Assembly (NCBI GenBank): GCA_002633025.1
Contig: NMRB01000015.1
Coordinates: forward strand, 280,180-344,179
Direction: 5' to 3'
DNA from: Notospermus geniculatus
Taxonomy: Eukaryota > Nemertea > Pilidiophora > Heteronemertea > Lineidae
DNA: 64,000 nucleotides
The first letter of the stretch is position 1; every line of letters starts with the position of its first letter. The notes under the pieces are model-generated. The model did no database searches and had not been told where the DNA came from. It saw only the letters and a program-made list of their open reading frames with translations. The translations under genes were made by a program, and so were the position numbers. Of this stretch, positions 1 through 13,300 are shown in pieces.

Positions 1-1154
1 CCCCCCCCCCCCCCCCCCGAAATGTCTACCTTCAGAAAAACTTTTGTCCAAAAATCGAGAGGTTCAGCAGATCTAGGTAAAGAAGCTTGAAATTTGAAAC
101 GGATGCCGAACACCGAAACTAAGGTATCAAACCTGATTTTTTTCAATCAGACACTTATTTCCAACCAGCCATTTTTCCAGCGTTTGTTCCGTTGATAAAT
201 GGCACGCCAGGGATTTGTGGCTGGAAAGTAAAGACATGGTTTGGTATCATTATACAGCTTGGAAGTTCAGTTATGGCCGATTATGTCTCTGTCTTTAAAT
301 GCCATAATTGCATTCCACAGGCATTAGTGCAGTATGCATTCACAGACCCAAATTCATGCCCCAAATTGTGTTGGTATCAGGCTCCAACTGTGGCGACATC
401 ATGCCTCAATTCTGGTGACATCATGCCTAATTTGTGCTGATATCATGCCCCATATGTACTGTTGTCATGCCTCAATCAAGAATATACTGGTATATCTAGC
501 ATGCGGGAATCTAAGATACAAGTATGAGCAAAGGCAACAAAATACAGCGACTTCCTATTACCCGGTAAGAAAAGAACCATAGAAAAGCTGCGGGATTCCT
601 ATCACACGCAGGAGAACACCAAAATATAAGTCTAGCCAATGCAACTCATCAAGATCAATGAAGGGAACTGGCACTTTGTATCATCACAGCAAAGCCAGGA
701 AGTGCGTCTGCCCTGACGATGTCGTTGGTGAAGGAAGCGCATACCACACTCTTCTGTGTTCAAAATGCAACTATCGCAGCAGCGCAGCAGGACAGACAAA
801 AACAGATTCATCTGACCCAGCGATAATTTAGTAAATGCGCCAAGACAGAAAGACAATGACAGACGATAGCAAACCTTGGGATTCTCATTCCTGATCAGAG
901 ACGATCCAACCACGTCCTCAGACTCTATCTCAACACACAGTCGCTTTAACACTAATATGAGCTAAGCCTGTGCACAAGGTTTTCGGGTAGTGACGGCCTC
1001 CGTATCAAAACATAATGAAGTGAGGTAATGAGATTTATGTACATGGCGGAAATGAGATGATGCATTTTTGTTTATTCGATGACAGAGACGTTGGCATTCC
1101 CAAACTCAGGAAAGGAAAACCCGAGTGTTTTGTAAACATCCATCCAGTTTATAC
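1..1154. other. Left edge: poly-C, then intron or unassigned sequence
   Basis: Bases 1-18 are all C. The rest must hold intron, or the next GRIP exon if it is this close. I looked on the minus strand for an exon starting with two bases after AG and found none with both good splice sites and PDZ7-type or linker residues. The minus-strand ORF at 632-952 has no recognisable domain. The mixed TCATGCC repeats near 350-480 look like a small degenerate repeat. Confidence 0.5.
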
Positions 1155-1303
1155 CTCCTGACATTTCGTTCACTCGAGAAATTGATAACGTGACAATTTC
1201 TCCAGCACTCTGTAGCGTCGCGATGGCATCGGATAGAGGTCGTCCTTTCAAACTTTTGCCATTTATTGTGAGTATTCTGTCTCCAACGGCCAAGGCACCA
1301 GTT
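1155..1303 (-). CDS. GRIP: GRIP exon: second half of PDZ6
   Basis: Acceptor TTGCAG lies just above 1303 and donor GTATAA just below 1155. The exon completes a split Arg codon (AG|A) and reads [20 protein letters not shown], then the alpha-B helix and last strand ending VTLSISR. This is the typical second half of GRIP PDZ6. It ends in phase 1 after MSG, so the next exon must start with two bases. I could not place that exon in 1-1154. Family knowledge: PDZ6 of GRIP binds ephrin-B/Eph tails and liprin-alpha. Confidence 0.93.
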
Positions 1304-4300
1304 CTGCAAGAAGAAAGTTGGTTGGAATCAATGCCATCTTGGTCCCACTACAAAGAAAGCAAACCAAACTCCTTTGGTGAACCTGTAGCCCTTCAGCAAA
1401 GAAGCCCTGATGGCTGACGAACGGAGTTGCAACCCTTCAAAGACAACATACCTTTCTGCTAAACCCTTTTCCGTTAAGCCAGAAATGATGATTGGATCAA
1501 AAGGTTCCTCCGTTCCCGAGATCGTCAAGCCGAGCGGGCCACCACAGCGTCGGAGTTCGACAATATGAGTTGCAGCATTGACATCGGGGGCAGCGTCTTC
1601 AACTGAAACGGGAATATATCAAGGTAGGCCAGCATCTCATCTCTAATTTAAAGGAGTATCTCCCCTAAGCGAGCTGAGAAATGAAACACACACAGATTGC
1701 TATGTAGTAGTACTAGACACAGTGCTTACTCTGTGTGGGTTCATCCTTTCGTATCCGTAACTTGACGATGTCTTCGACATTCGTGAGAACTCGTGCTGCC
1801 TCCTCAATGCTCAGATTGTCCGTCTTGAGTACGTCGATCGCTAGGAGCTTGTCCCCGGCGTGTAATGTGCCAGTTCTGTGAGCAACGCTGCCTTTCTTGA
1901 TTCCTGAGATGATCAGTGGATCGCCAAGTTGGCGGTTTTTGGGACCTGTAAAATAGGCAAGGAATTGGTACCCCAATTTTGAATCGCTACAACATGTTCA
2001 GTTAAGTTCATCCTTCCCTGAAGGCCAGGTCTGCTTTTACCACGCAAATTCTACAGGTAGCATGTTCACTTGGGCATGCAATACAACATTGCTGCTTGGT
2101 AGGCCTACCCTTCATTGCAAAGGTGGAAACCGCTGTAGTTGGTTCTGACATTAAATAACAAGGCCGAGGACATGGAGACTGTTATCTTTTTCAGGGAGAG
2201 AAATCCATTTTCTGGGAGTTACTGCAAAACATTTCAAAGCAAATCTGACCTGAAATAGTTATTCCAAGTGTGCTCCCTCTCCTGCCAACCTTCACATTAA
2301 ACGTTCCACTGCTCGGCACAACAGCATCGGCCACATCGAATTCAATCTCTAAGGTACACTTCTTGCCGCTGTCTCTCAACATCGTGTTGATGTCCTGTAA
2401 CGTCCGTCCCTCCAGATAGTTCCCATTGATAGAAAGCAGACGATCTCCCTCAAACATCACACCAGATCTGGAAGGAGAGATACCCAAAATGATGAAATTA
2501 CAAAACTTTGATGCAGATCACTGTAGAAGTAGTTCACTTGTGAAACAAACCGAGATGGCCCTATTGAACAGATAAATACTGAGAAAAATATTGAGAAATA
2601 TTGCTGTTAGTCAAGAAACTCTCTGCTGAGCTAAAAGGCTCCAAAACTCTCTGCTGAGCTAAAAGGCTCCAATCTGAATGCCCCGAGCAGGTGTCTCAAG
2701 ATTCTCGGACCTAAATCTCCAGCAGGGAATATGCTGGTGACACCTAAGGAGGTGCAGTGCCCCCGTACTGTCGACAAATAGCTGAGGACAAGGACATAAT
2801 GGGACTCGTTTGGATAAATCAAGGCAAGATGGCGTACTTCTCTGCAGGTCCTCCAGGATCAATGGAGTCAATGATGGGTGGTTCTGTCAACATTTCGCCA
2901 GAGAATGCCAGGCCTTGTAATGTGAAACAGAACCCTCGGCCTTCATCGTAAAGGGTGACTTCAGTGGACTCCGGGTGGCTGACCGGGTTGCTCGGGCCAA
3001 GAAAAGCTGATGTGACTGAAAAGAAATAATCATCAGTCAACGTATCACAAGAATTAGGAAAGAGGAGGTGCCAAAACGGTGCAATGGAGTGCATCCCTTC
3101 CATTTGGGGATGCTTTGATCGAAGTAGTACCATTTTCGATCACTCAACCGCGGGTTTTGTCTGAACTGACTAAGGAAATCACCAGGAGAAATCGCAAGTT
3201 GATTTCACGCAAGTTGCAACATACACTTCATTGCAAACGTTTCCCAGCATTTTCTAAAGATTCAAAAGAAATTCTGTTTTCTTTGAAAACAACAAATGAA
3301 TTTTTTCGAATGTAACACAAGTTGTAACATTTTTGAACAAATATTGTAGGAATACCTTGACCAGAAGGTCAAATGTTTTTTTTCACAAACGAGTGAACAG
3401 AAACAGTTGTATACAACACAAAGAATTCAAGAAACGTCTGGGCTACTTTGAAGATGAAGATAATGATATAAGCTCAAGCCTGTTCCTTCCCAGCTGGAGT
3501 CATAGTGACTTGTTCAATTTCTAACACGCACATTTCTATCTACGGTAGTTTCATACCTTGTTCACATACAAGGAAGGTAGAAATCAGACTACCTCTCGAT
3601 GGGGAATCCCCAGAGGACTAAAGTCTGTTTACACCATCCAGACCCTGCATGACCACAAAATGATCCTCCCAACGGGATCAAGGTGGAGTAAGCAGACAGT
3701 CATGCTCCATGCCCGGCTTTGACCATTTTGTTGACGCCGAATGAAATGCACATTATCTTTTTCAAAACAAGCAGTTACATAGTGTTCTAATCAAATGAGC
3801 CAAAATACAAGTGTGGTGCTGGAAAAAATCTAATTAATGAGAATAGTAAACTTCATTCAAACACCTAAAAGCCCTGGAACAAAAGCCGTTATAATGTGCT
3901 GCATCTACCAAAAACTATGAACCCCTAATGAACTGAGGATATACGATATCACTAATAGTTTTGGGGCATGCACATCTTGGAAACGCACACTAATATCCCC
4001 AAATCTATTCTCAGTCATGTGGGGTTATCTTGTTAGTAAAAAAACGTGTGTGATGTATTATAATGAACTCTGGATCTGTACCCCAAATGCTGAATTCTGG
4101 ATCTGTACACTGGATTCTGGATCTGTAAACCAGATTCTGGATCTATAAACAAAACCGGGTTCTGGATCTGTACAGTTTGGATCTGTAACCAGATTCTGGA
4201 TCTGTACACTGGATTCTCGATCTGTAAACCAGATTCTGGATCTGTGCACTAAATTCTCTATCATGCAGAGTAAATATACACTTCTTTTCATCCATCTTTA

Positions 4301-7300
4301 ATCAACAAATGAATTAACTAATGCAGTGAATTTGGTGCTTTCACAAACTAGAACTTAGTTCTACTGAATTCAACATTAGTATGACTAGAAATAGCTACAG
4401 AGAAAGAAGATAGAGGGCGTCACCTGCAGGAGGAGGAGGAGGAAAGTCTTCTTCGAGAATGACATCTGCAGAATGAAGAAGCCACAGGAATAAAACTCAG
4501 GTGAGAAAAAGATGAAAGTTGAAAATCAAACACAACTTCAAACAGGACCGAGTGTGAAGGCATGTTGATTTCGGGAGCCAGTGACCATCTCGGTTGCCGA
4601 GGAGATTCATGAGGAAATGCACATGGATGATCAACTGGTTGACAAATGTAGAGACAGAGTTAGGGCACATCTGCCCATCAGCCAACATGACAAACATGCA
4701 TGAACAACCTGGAAAACCAACATGAAGCTGCTGGAAGATTCTTTAGGTCCATGTCAAGGTGCCCTAAACTCATGGAAAAGGACTCATCACCATTCATCTG
4801 TTCAGGACAATTCGCAAACAAATCACAACAACAACACACAACACCGCAACAAATAACATCAGAAAAACTCAGGAAAATCTACCTGATATATATGGATCAT
4901 TGAAATATGGTAATGAACCTGTGTAAAAAAATTGTGAAATTATGTTAAAATATTCATCACATTATTTCTGTGTCAATTTTTGTTTTGAATGTATTTGTTC
5001 TGATTATCTGTGTTAGATGTGTTAGTATGACCAAGGATGGTAGATGCAGTCACCTGGTGGGGGAGGTGGAAAGTCTTCCTCTGGTATGTCATCTGTGAAA
5101 TAAAAAGTCTTGTCAAAATACTAGAAAAGTAGCCAGGGAAGAGGCACATGATGATGTGTATGTCAAATGAGGTACCATTCTGGGATACAAACTACAAAAA
5201 TTCCATTTTTATTCCACACTCTACTACTGAGCGAGAGAAACCTGTCACACTTCTTGAGCCATCGGTACCATTGCTATATTTCATCACAGCAGCAGCATGG
5301 CAAAAGGCAGGAAAATTTGCAACAAATGCTTCAGTTTTGAATACGATACCTTTCTCCAGGAAAACAAAGAACAAATTCACAAATACAAAGAATTTTTTTG
5401 GTGTTGAATGCCTTCCTCGTAGAGTTTTTGGAGAAGGAACATCTTACCTGATGAAGGTTTCCTTGGCTTCCCAAACGTCCTGAAGCGAAGAGACCCGTAA
5501 GGGTTGGTGTAACTGAGATTAGTATAACTACTACTCGTCGACGACGGTGGGCGATGAACATTGACATGTGCGTATACCGACTCGGGAGCGATGTTCACGC
5601 GGGCGTATGTGGGTTCGATGTCGACGCGTGTGTATGTCTGGCGGGAGGCGAGAGTGCTGACGGAAGCGGGTATACTTGATTGACTTGCTTGTAGGCTGGC
5701 GGACGGGGATGTGTTGCTCCCAGGCATAACAACAGCTGAAAGAGTGAAGACACCATACCATTAGAACCAAAGCACGCAGAGCAACAACACTACAATAGAC
5801 AAATCCCAAATTCCAAGATCTGCGCACTTCCGCCCAAATCGCAAACACAACCTCGACCTGAAACCAGCTGACGTGACGTAATCCATGACTCAGCAATGGT
5901 CAATCTGACGCAACGTCGTCGAAGTCACTGTTCTCTGTCACGGTTCTCTGCGTCACGTCATTCAGTTTCAAGCCGAGGTTCTGTTATGATTTCGGCGGAA
6001 GTTCACAGATCTTTCTCGTTTTCGTCAATTTGGGATTTGTCTATAGGTACCTTAAAACATCATTAATGGGGAGCACAGTGGCACAGCGGTGAGTGTCGGA
6101 ATTGTCACTGAGAGGCCATTAGTTCAATTCCCGGTTGAGTCACCACTTTGTTCTCTCAACTGGTGTGAAAGATCATGTGAAGCAGTGAATAATACATGTG
6201 ACAGCTTCTCTCCTACCAACCTTTTTTTGTTACAATGGACTGTCTTGGCTTGATTTTGCTGAGAGGTAGAATTTCAAGTTTGATCAGTTCTCCGACACTT
6301 GATTTCAGGAGTTGTGCTGCTTCGTTGAGGGTCATGTGCTCAAGACTCGTGCCATCGATCGACAGAATCTGATCTCCGCAGTGTAGGGCACCACATCTGA
6401 AAAGTTTGGGAAGATTTTATTTATCATTAGTGACGAGACTCAATTTCTCAATGAGATTTAAATCTTGGGTTTGGGTTTGATTTACAGTCAGGACCCACCC
6501 CCAGTCTTCAACTGATAGTGACTCTGATAGCAGGTTTTGTTGGTGCCCCGATCCCGTTTCGATATTTCTACTCCCCTTTCCAGCAGACGTTGGCCTACTC
6601 ACCTGTCTGCAATACTTGCATCTCGGATTCTCTCCACACAAATCACATTCTTGTCTTTGAAATTTGTCGTTGTGAGAGTGATACCGAGATTGTCACCAGG
6701 ATTCTTCCTGATCTCGATCATGAATGGCCCGTAGGGGTTCTTGACTTCTTCTGTAAAGGGTAAGATAAGACCTGAAACATCCTCTCCAGAGACTCGCTGC
6801 CACAGACCGATTTGCCTGCAGGAACTATGGGACATAATAATGGATTTCTATCAATTGCGTGAATGCATGTCCTAGTTCAGCCCGATGGCAGAGTGCTGGA
6901 TTCGGGTCCTTAGGGCTGCAAATTCAACTCTTGGAGTCACTACTCAGTACTCTTAAACTGGCCAGAAATGATCAAGTGAGCACTTTAGTGAGCTGCTCCT
7001 AGAGTTTCCCAGAAAGGTTCATGGGCCCTCAGAATCCTTTTAACACACCACCTTCCCCACCAGTCCCCCAGAAAGGCTTGCGAAAGGACAAAAAAAACTT
7101 TAAGAGCCTTTTATAACCCACTCCCTTACCTGGAATAGAGACGTCATATTCGACGAGGAGCACAGCATCAGAATCTGACCGCCGTAATATCATCATGGCC
7201 TCATCTAGTCTCATATCTGTTACATTTATACCGTTGATTGCTAAGATTCTGTCGCAGACTTTTAAGCTGCCTTCTCTGAAGAGGAAGAGACACTGAAGAT

Positions 7301-10300
7301 AACTGGTTTTGATGATGTAAAATTGGACAACGCATGTTGCTCCACCACGTGAGAGTTTTCCCATGCAAGTTGGCTCTCAAGGGCAATTTACCACTTGTTG
7401 TTTTCCTTATGGATTTCCCTGAGACCAATGACACAAACAACTACCCAAAGTTTTCTTTGCTTGAGTTGCCCATAGAGAGCCAACTCGCACTAAAAAATTC
7501 TCATGTCGTGGAACACTTTATGGTACGAATAACATATTTTTTCCCACAAAGTGGCGTACCTATCTGCAGACCCTCCCGGCCTGATTTGTGTCACTGTGAT
7601 TGCTCGTGTCTTGGTAGGTGTACTAGCGAGACCTCCTCGCATCGTGAAGCCAAACGCTTTCCCTTCCTTCTCCAGGAGAATCTCGACAGTTTTACATATC
7701 ACAGGAACTGATGAGGAGGCTGGAAGATAAAGGGATAAGATGATACAGATCAAACTGATGCATCTATGACTTTACTTTGGGTTCGTGCTCAGGTGAATTC
7801 ACTGTCCCATCAGTTGCACAAACATTGACACTTACGTAGATCTGGCAGATCGTATTCCACTTCGAGGACAAGTTTATCGTTGGCGTTTTTGAGAAGGTTG
7901 ATCATCTCGTCATGTTTCATTGTACCCGTTCTGATTCCGTTCACAGTCATGATGACGTCGCCGACCTGGAGGGCATCGCTCCTGTGAGCAACGCCTCCTG
8001 GTCGGATGTTGGCTATGCTGGGTTTGTCACCCTTGTCTGCGCCACCTGGAACAAAAGGAATAATGTACAAGGGATTTGGAAATTTCCCATTGCCACATGA
8101 CATCATACAGAGTGTAACCTCATTGGACTGATTGCCCTGTCATGTCACTCAGAACCTCGGTGGTGGGCAGTGACACTTCTGAAGAACTTCATAACAGTAT
8201 GTCCAAATGTGTACAATATTCCTTCCCCTTCTCCACACAGAGTCTTCAAAACATTTTACTACTGGTACTGACCTATAACTGTCAGGCCGAGACCACATCC
8301 TTCTTTCTTGTAGAGTTCCACAAGTGCCACGCCTCGTCTGTCCTCTGTAAAACATGAAAATATAGAAGATTATCTGTCATGCCTGCAGTTTACGTATTAT
8401 AATCGCATAGGCTAGCACATTAGCTCTTTTTNAAACCCCACATGTAAAAGGGTCTAAAAACAGGCCCCAGTAGGGGAGGCAATATTGCAGGCTGGAGAAG
8501 TTTATGAGCCTGCTGCTCAGGAATTCTTGGCTGGAGGCAAAGATGGATCAGGTAAAGTAACAAGATGTAATTGACATATGGATGTTATGACTAGATGAGC
8601 GCAATAAAGATGACTAGCTTCATAGGGTCGGTACTAAGAGGTAATAGCCATAAAGTCATAATACTGACTGGGAAGATGGTGGGGTAGGTTGGCTGACAGC
8701 TAAATAGCCGATTGTCTCGTCAGAAAACAGTTCGCAAATGACTGAATGGCCTCAGGATACCGAATGATCCTGCCAGGCTGAACACAGCAAGAAGTCGTAA
8801 TGATGATGCCGCAAATGTGACCGACAGGCAGCGCTGTGGGCATGAGATTTGTTAGACATTGGAATGTCGCAAATCAAAGCAATGACGTTATGTTACGACG
8901 TCTTCTATGATGTGCAACACTGCAAGGCCGGGTCTTGTGCACGCTGAGCCGTCAAGCAGAATAGTCTCGAGAGTTTCTCATTGCAGCATGTTGTATAACA
9001 AATTCTGAGGTTATCAATTTATACAGAAACAAACAAGAATACTTCCCCTATCTCCAGGCCAACAGGAAGTCAAAGAGCCCTGAACAGCATGAACAATGTG
9101 CCTTTCAGTATCTTCTGTAGATAGGGAAATACAAAGTTTCATCATGCAAGGTACGGTGTTCGTTTCACCCTAAGTTAACAATGAAACGTGCATACAAACA
9201 TATATCAAATGTATCACGGGAATCACAAGTCTTTACTGACATGGAATTCCACTTCTCTTTGCCAGCGATTAGGACTGACTCTGTATATTCTACAGTCAAT
9301 TTCAATGGTTAAGAAATCGACTTTACACCTTCTAACAGATAGAAGGTAAGCATGTGTTGTTTTCCTATACGTCCGAGGCAATCGCGTTAAAAAAATTAAC
9401 AGGTTCCGTAACTTACTCCGAACTTGACGTCAGATGCAAGATTATATTTTGAGGCAAAATAAAGGTGAGAGATAGGAACGATTGGTTAGGTTGTGTTCAA
9501 CTACCTGTAGGAACAAATCGCCGAGAGCAATGAAGCATTTGTTTTACACATGAAAGTAGGGCAGCCTGTGCCAGGGTGGCACAGTGGTAACATTGGCACC
9601 CGCCATTCGCCTCTTAGCTTTGGTTCCTCCTCCCCATTCTTCATGAGATAAAGTAACTCTTTGACAGGAAGCGGTTATCCAAAATAGATGCACAAAAAAC
9701 GACACACAAAACGACACACAAATCTTGCAAATCTTCCTCAGGCACTTTCTAGTGGAGATTACAGAAAAAGCTTTTTCTGTAATCTCCACTAGAAAGTGCC
9801 TGAGAAAGACCCCGATTGGGGTCGAATTTTGTTTTTGTTTTTTGTGCATCTATTTTCTTGGAAAAAGCCTGAGGAAGACCCCGGTTGGACGGACGACTTT
9901 ATGTTTTACCATCTTTGACAGGAAGCCCTTCACCTGGGTTAGGTCCACAGAGTATTTCAAGTATCTAGAGAGCAGCAATGTTGCTGCCCACACATCATGT
10001 TGATCTTTCTGTTCATGTTTTTATAGAAGGACATCTTGTACTGGAAGTCAAGACCTTTTCTGGTGCAACCTATGAAAAACCACTACACTGCTGATGCTGC
10101 TGCTGAGAGCAGAGCATACCACAAAGTTTTTTCTCTTCTACACATATCCTCGAGCAAGATGAACATTTTGAATGAAGTTTGAATATTCCTCACACCAGTC
10201 GATCTACCTGTCAAGTTCAAGAATAGAACTAGTCGAGGTTGTAGAATTGAGCGAGGCGAATAACTTACTTAATCTGACCGACAGACGCAATTTTGCTAAC

Positions 10301-13300
10301 AAATGAGGGGGAAACGTTTGACAAATTAGCCACAATTAAAATTTTTGAGATGAAACAAGGACTCGATATGTAAACAAGATTTATATCGCGATGAACTGAA
10401 CCTTTTCAAAAGAACATTTTCATCTCTATGAAGAAGTACACAATGATGCCCTCATATATTTCAGGATTTGTTAGCTGACTGCATGGTTTTTTTGTCCTAA
10501 ATACCCTGACAGCTGGTTTCTCATATTTGCCAAATACCGGTACATGTAAAAGCCGAGGATTGAGCCAACATGGTGAGCTCCCTTAACGACCGGAAGAACA
10601 TTCCAGAGTTTTTGACTCGGAATCATTTAGTTCAGTAGTGATGAATGGTTTTGGCGCCAAGGTGTCAGTGACGTTGAAATGAACAACCATTAGAACAAAC
10701 ATGCTATTTCATAACAGTACCCATGTAACAGGTTTGGTGAAGCTAAACAGATGCTAAGGTGTCGATCAGCAGAGTACTGAGTAGGCCTAGAGGTAAGCGA
10801 TGAGGCAAAGTAATGAAAGGGGATTTATGAAAGGGTGAAGGTGAAGAAACTGACTGGAATGCAGACAAAAAGTATGGGTTGATGGTGAAGTTATAATGGG
10901 GTAATCAACTGGATCGTATGGAGAAAGGGTTTAAATGGAGAGGAAAATTACATGGAGCGAAAAGGGAAAGACTTGTGGGTTCACCTCCTGATTTACAATT
11001 ACGGTAACTGAGACAGCTGAGAGGGTTCAAGTGAGTGTCAAACTCATTTCTGTTCAATACTCACCATCATATATTCTTGCTCTTTGTAAAGTGTCGGCTT
11101 GTCTGTATTCAATGTCTTCATCTGAAAAAACAAATTAGAAACACGTTCAGTATACGGCAAGATGATGTAAGAGGAAACTGGAGTTCCCACAGAAGAGCTA
11201 GATCTTGGAATGAAACTGACTTGGTCTGAAACATAGAAACTGGTTTAATAAGGCATTCCATGTGATGCTGGAGGAAACAGGAGTTACTGACAATACAAAG
11301 ATTTTGGCAATTTGATTTAGCACTTCTGTCTACAACAGGAATGACAGACTACGTAAACTACTAAAACTCACCATCACAGGTTTTGGCACAGTCGAGGAAC
11401 TTTGGCATTTTTCAAAATATAACAGTAATCCTAAGCAGAACCAATATTAACTTATGCAGTTTCCACTCAGTAACATACATATATATCCAACAAGTCCATC
11501 CAATCACAGAAAATCTGCACCCAGTGATGAACAGGTGGTATTCGCAAACGTCAACAACAGCAGAGTCTTCTCTGTGTCACTTCTTCATTTTAGATACTAG
11601 TATTTCAAATCGGTTTCTCCCCAGCCGTAGTTCCTACAAAGGATGATGAAGAAGCCTTCACACCTATTCATCAGAATCATGAATTAAACACTCACTATCT
11701 GTAATGATACTGTATCAACTTTCACACAAATTCAGCATTTCATGACTTTGATACTGAGATCCAGAAAAACAACACTTCCTTATTCCATTCATACTTCAGA
11801 CGTTCCTAACCACTTCTTCGAACAATTTCTTCACTTTACAATTCAAAACATGTTATATCCCACTTAATCCGTCTTCCACGCGCACATCCAACCAGAGATT
11901 CTAACATTAGCAAATCACACCTGAGCTAGCTCGAACACCAACGGTGAAACGAAGGTTTTCTCTCCACCAACAATTCTAGCTACCAGACCACAGGTTTCCA
12001 CCGGAAAACTTATCTAAGTACGATAAGTTCAAATGTGCCAGTGAATTCTCTCGAGCAAATAGACATGAAAAGCCTTCTAAATTTCCAACAGCCAAGAGCA
12101 ATCGACTTAACCCTTGTGAGCAGAATCAGTGGAATCATATAGAATTTCACAAAAATTTTGAAATGAATCTTTTGGCGTAGGCGGCAGAGATATTGAGAAA
12201 TTTTCTAACTCCTTGCAGAATGTCAAAGAAAAGCAAAATTACATCCTCTAAAATGTCAATCCTGAATGCATTAATAGGCCTACCAGCTGGGGCAGCCACT
12301 TGACCAAACATTTTTCTAAATATTACCGTCCATGAACAGCAACTGGTCAAATGTTCCAGGTAAAGAATTGAAACAAGATTGTTATCCAGGGTAGGCTATA
12401 AAATGGTGAAAGATTTCGAACCAATCTTGGTGATGGAAATTGTCAAGTACCACCAAAAAGAAGTGTCCAGCAGTTTTTGAATGAAATCAAGCAAAGTCAG
12501 AGACAACCACCAACACACATCTGAGAAGGAAAGACGAAAAAAAAACCGGTACGTCTTGAAATCCACAACTCCGATCCAGAAACGACGTCATATGGTTAGA
12601 TGAACCAGATATAGGATTGAGATGACCTCATAGGTTCGAATGGTGAAATTCACAGGATTAAATGCCTCTAACAGCTTTTTCTAGTCCATCCTCCAGGGTT
12701 CTGATTGAACACATGTATAAGTAATACCTCCTCAAATGCTAACTTGACGCTTTCTGATGAACCCACTAGGGGTCTTCAGCCAACTGCACAACACAGTTTT
12801 TCAATTACGTTACCCACAGCAAATGAGGTTGAAGGTAAAATCATCTCAAGCTAACTTTACCTGTGCTGGTTTTTTCAGGATGTTCGTTTTGAGACTGATG
12901 ATTGTGGCCTACAAGGTGAAACAATGAAATAGTCAAAACCCAAGAGACCAGAACCTGTACTGTAAAATAACCGACCTGTTGATGGATTCAGAACTTCAGG
13001 GATGGAGGAGTTGTCATCATGTTAACAAATTGCGGATTTTCTCTCATTGGCAGCATGCTGTGTTGACGGAAGCTTGAAAGGGCTGCTTCCATCCTTACAC
13101 ACAGGAAATATTAACCCTGTTCCTCAAGGGCCTACCACTCGTGTTGTCACCATCCCCAGGGTTCAGAGAGTGGCTCCCCTCCCAGATGCTATAGGTCTGA
13201 GTAACTGACAAAGTAGGTGTCTACGACAGGCGAGCAAAAGACCCCAGCCAGGCCTACAGTGGTCACAACTGCTACAGGCTGAAATTAGAGCAACTGATCA

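Larger units (their letters stand above)
8345..11064. other. GRIP intron with an N, SINE trace and palindrome
   Basis: This intron separates PDZ1 from the linker exon. It holds an undetermined base at 8432, a SINE-like head at 9565-9640, and the palindromic element at 9679-9862. I see no convincing exon in the remainder. Confidence 0.6.

Noticed and set aside
632-952. Possible PDZ7 or linker exon of GRIP on the minus strand
   Set aside because: The frame has no PDZ residues, and no acceptor in the required phase could be paired with a donor.
3590-3720. Block that looked like a structured RNA gene
   Set aside because: Compared by eye with 5S rRNA and spliceosomal RNAs; no match, no promoter boxes and no clear fold.
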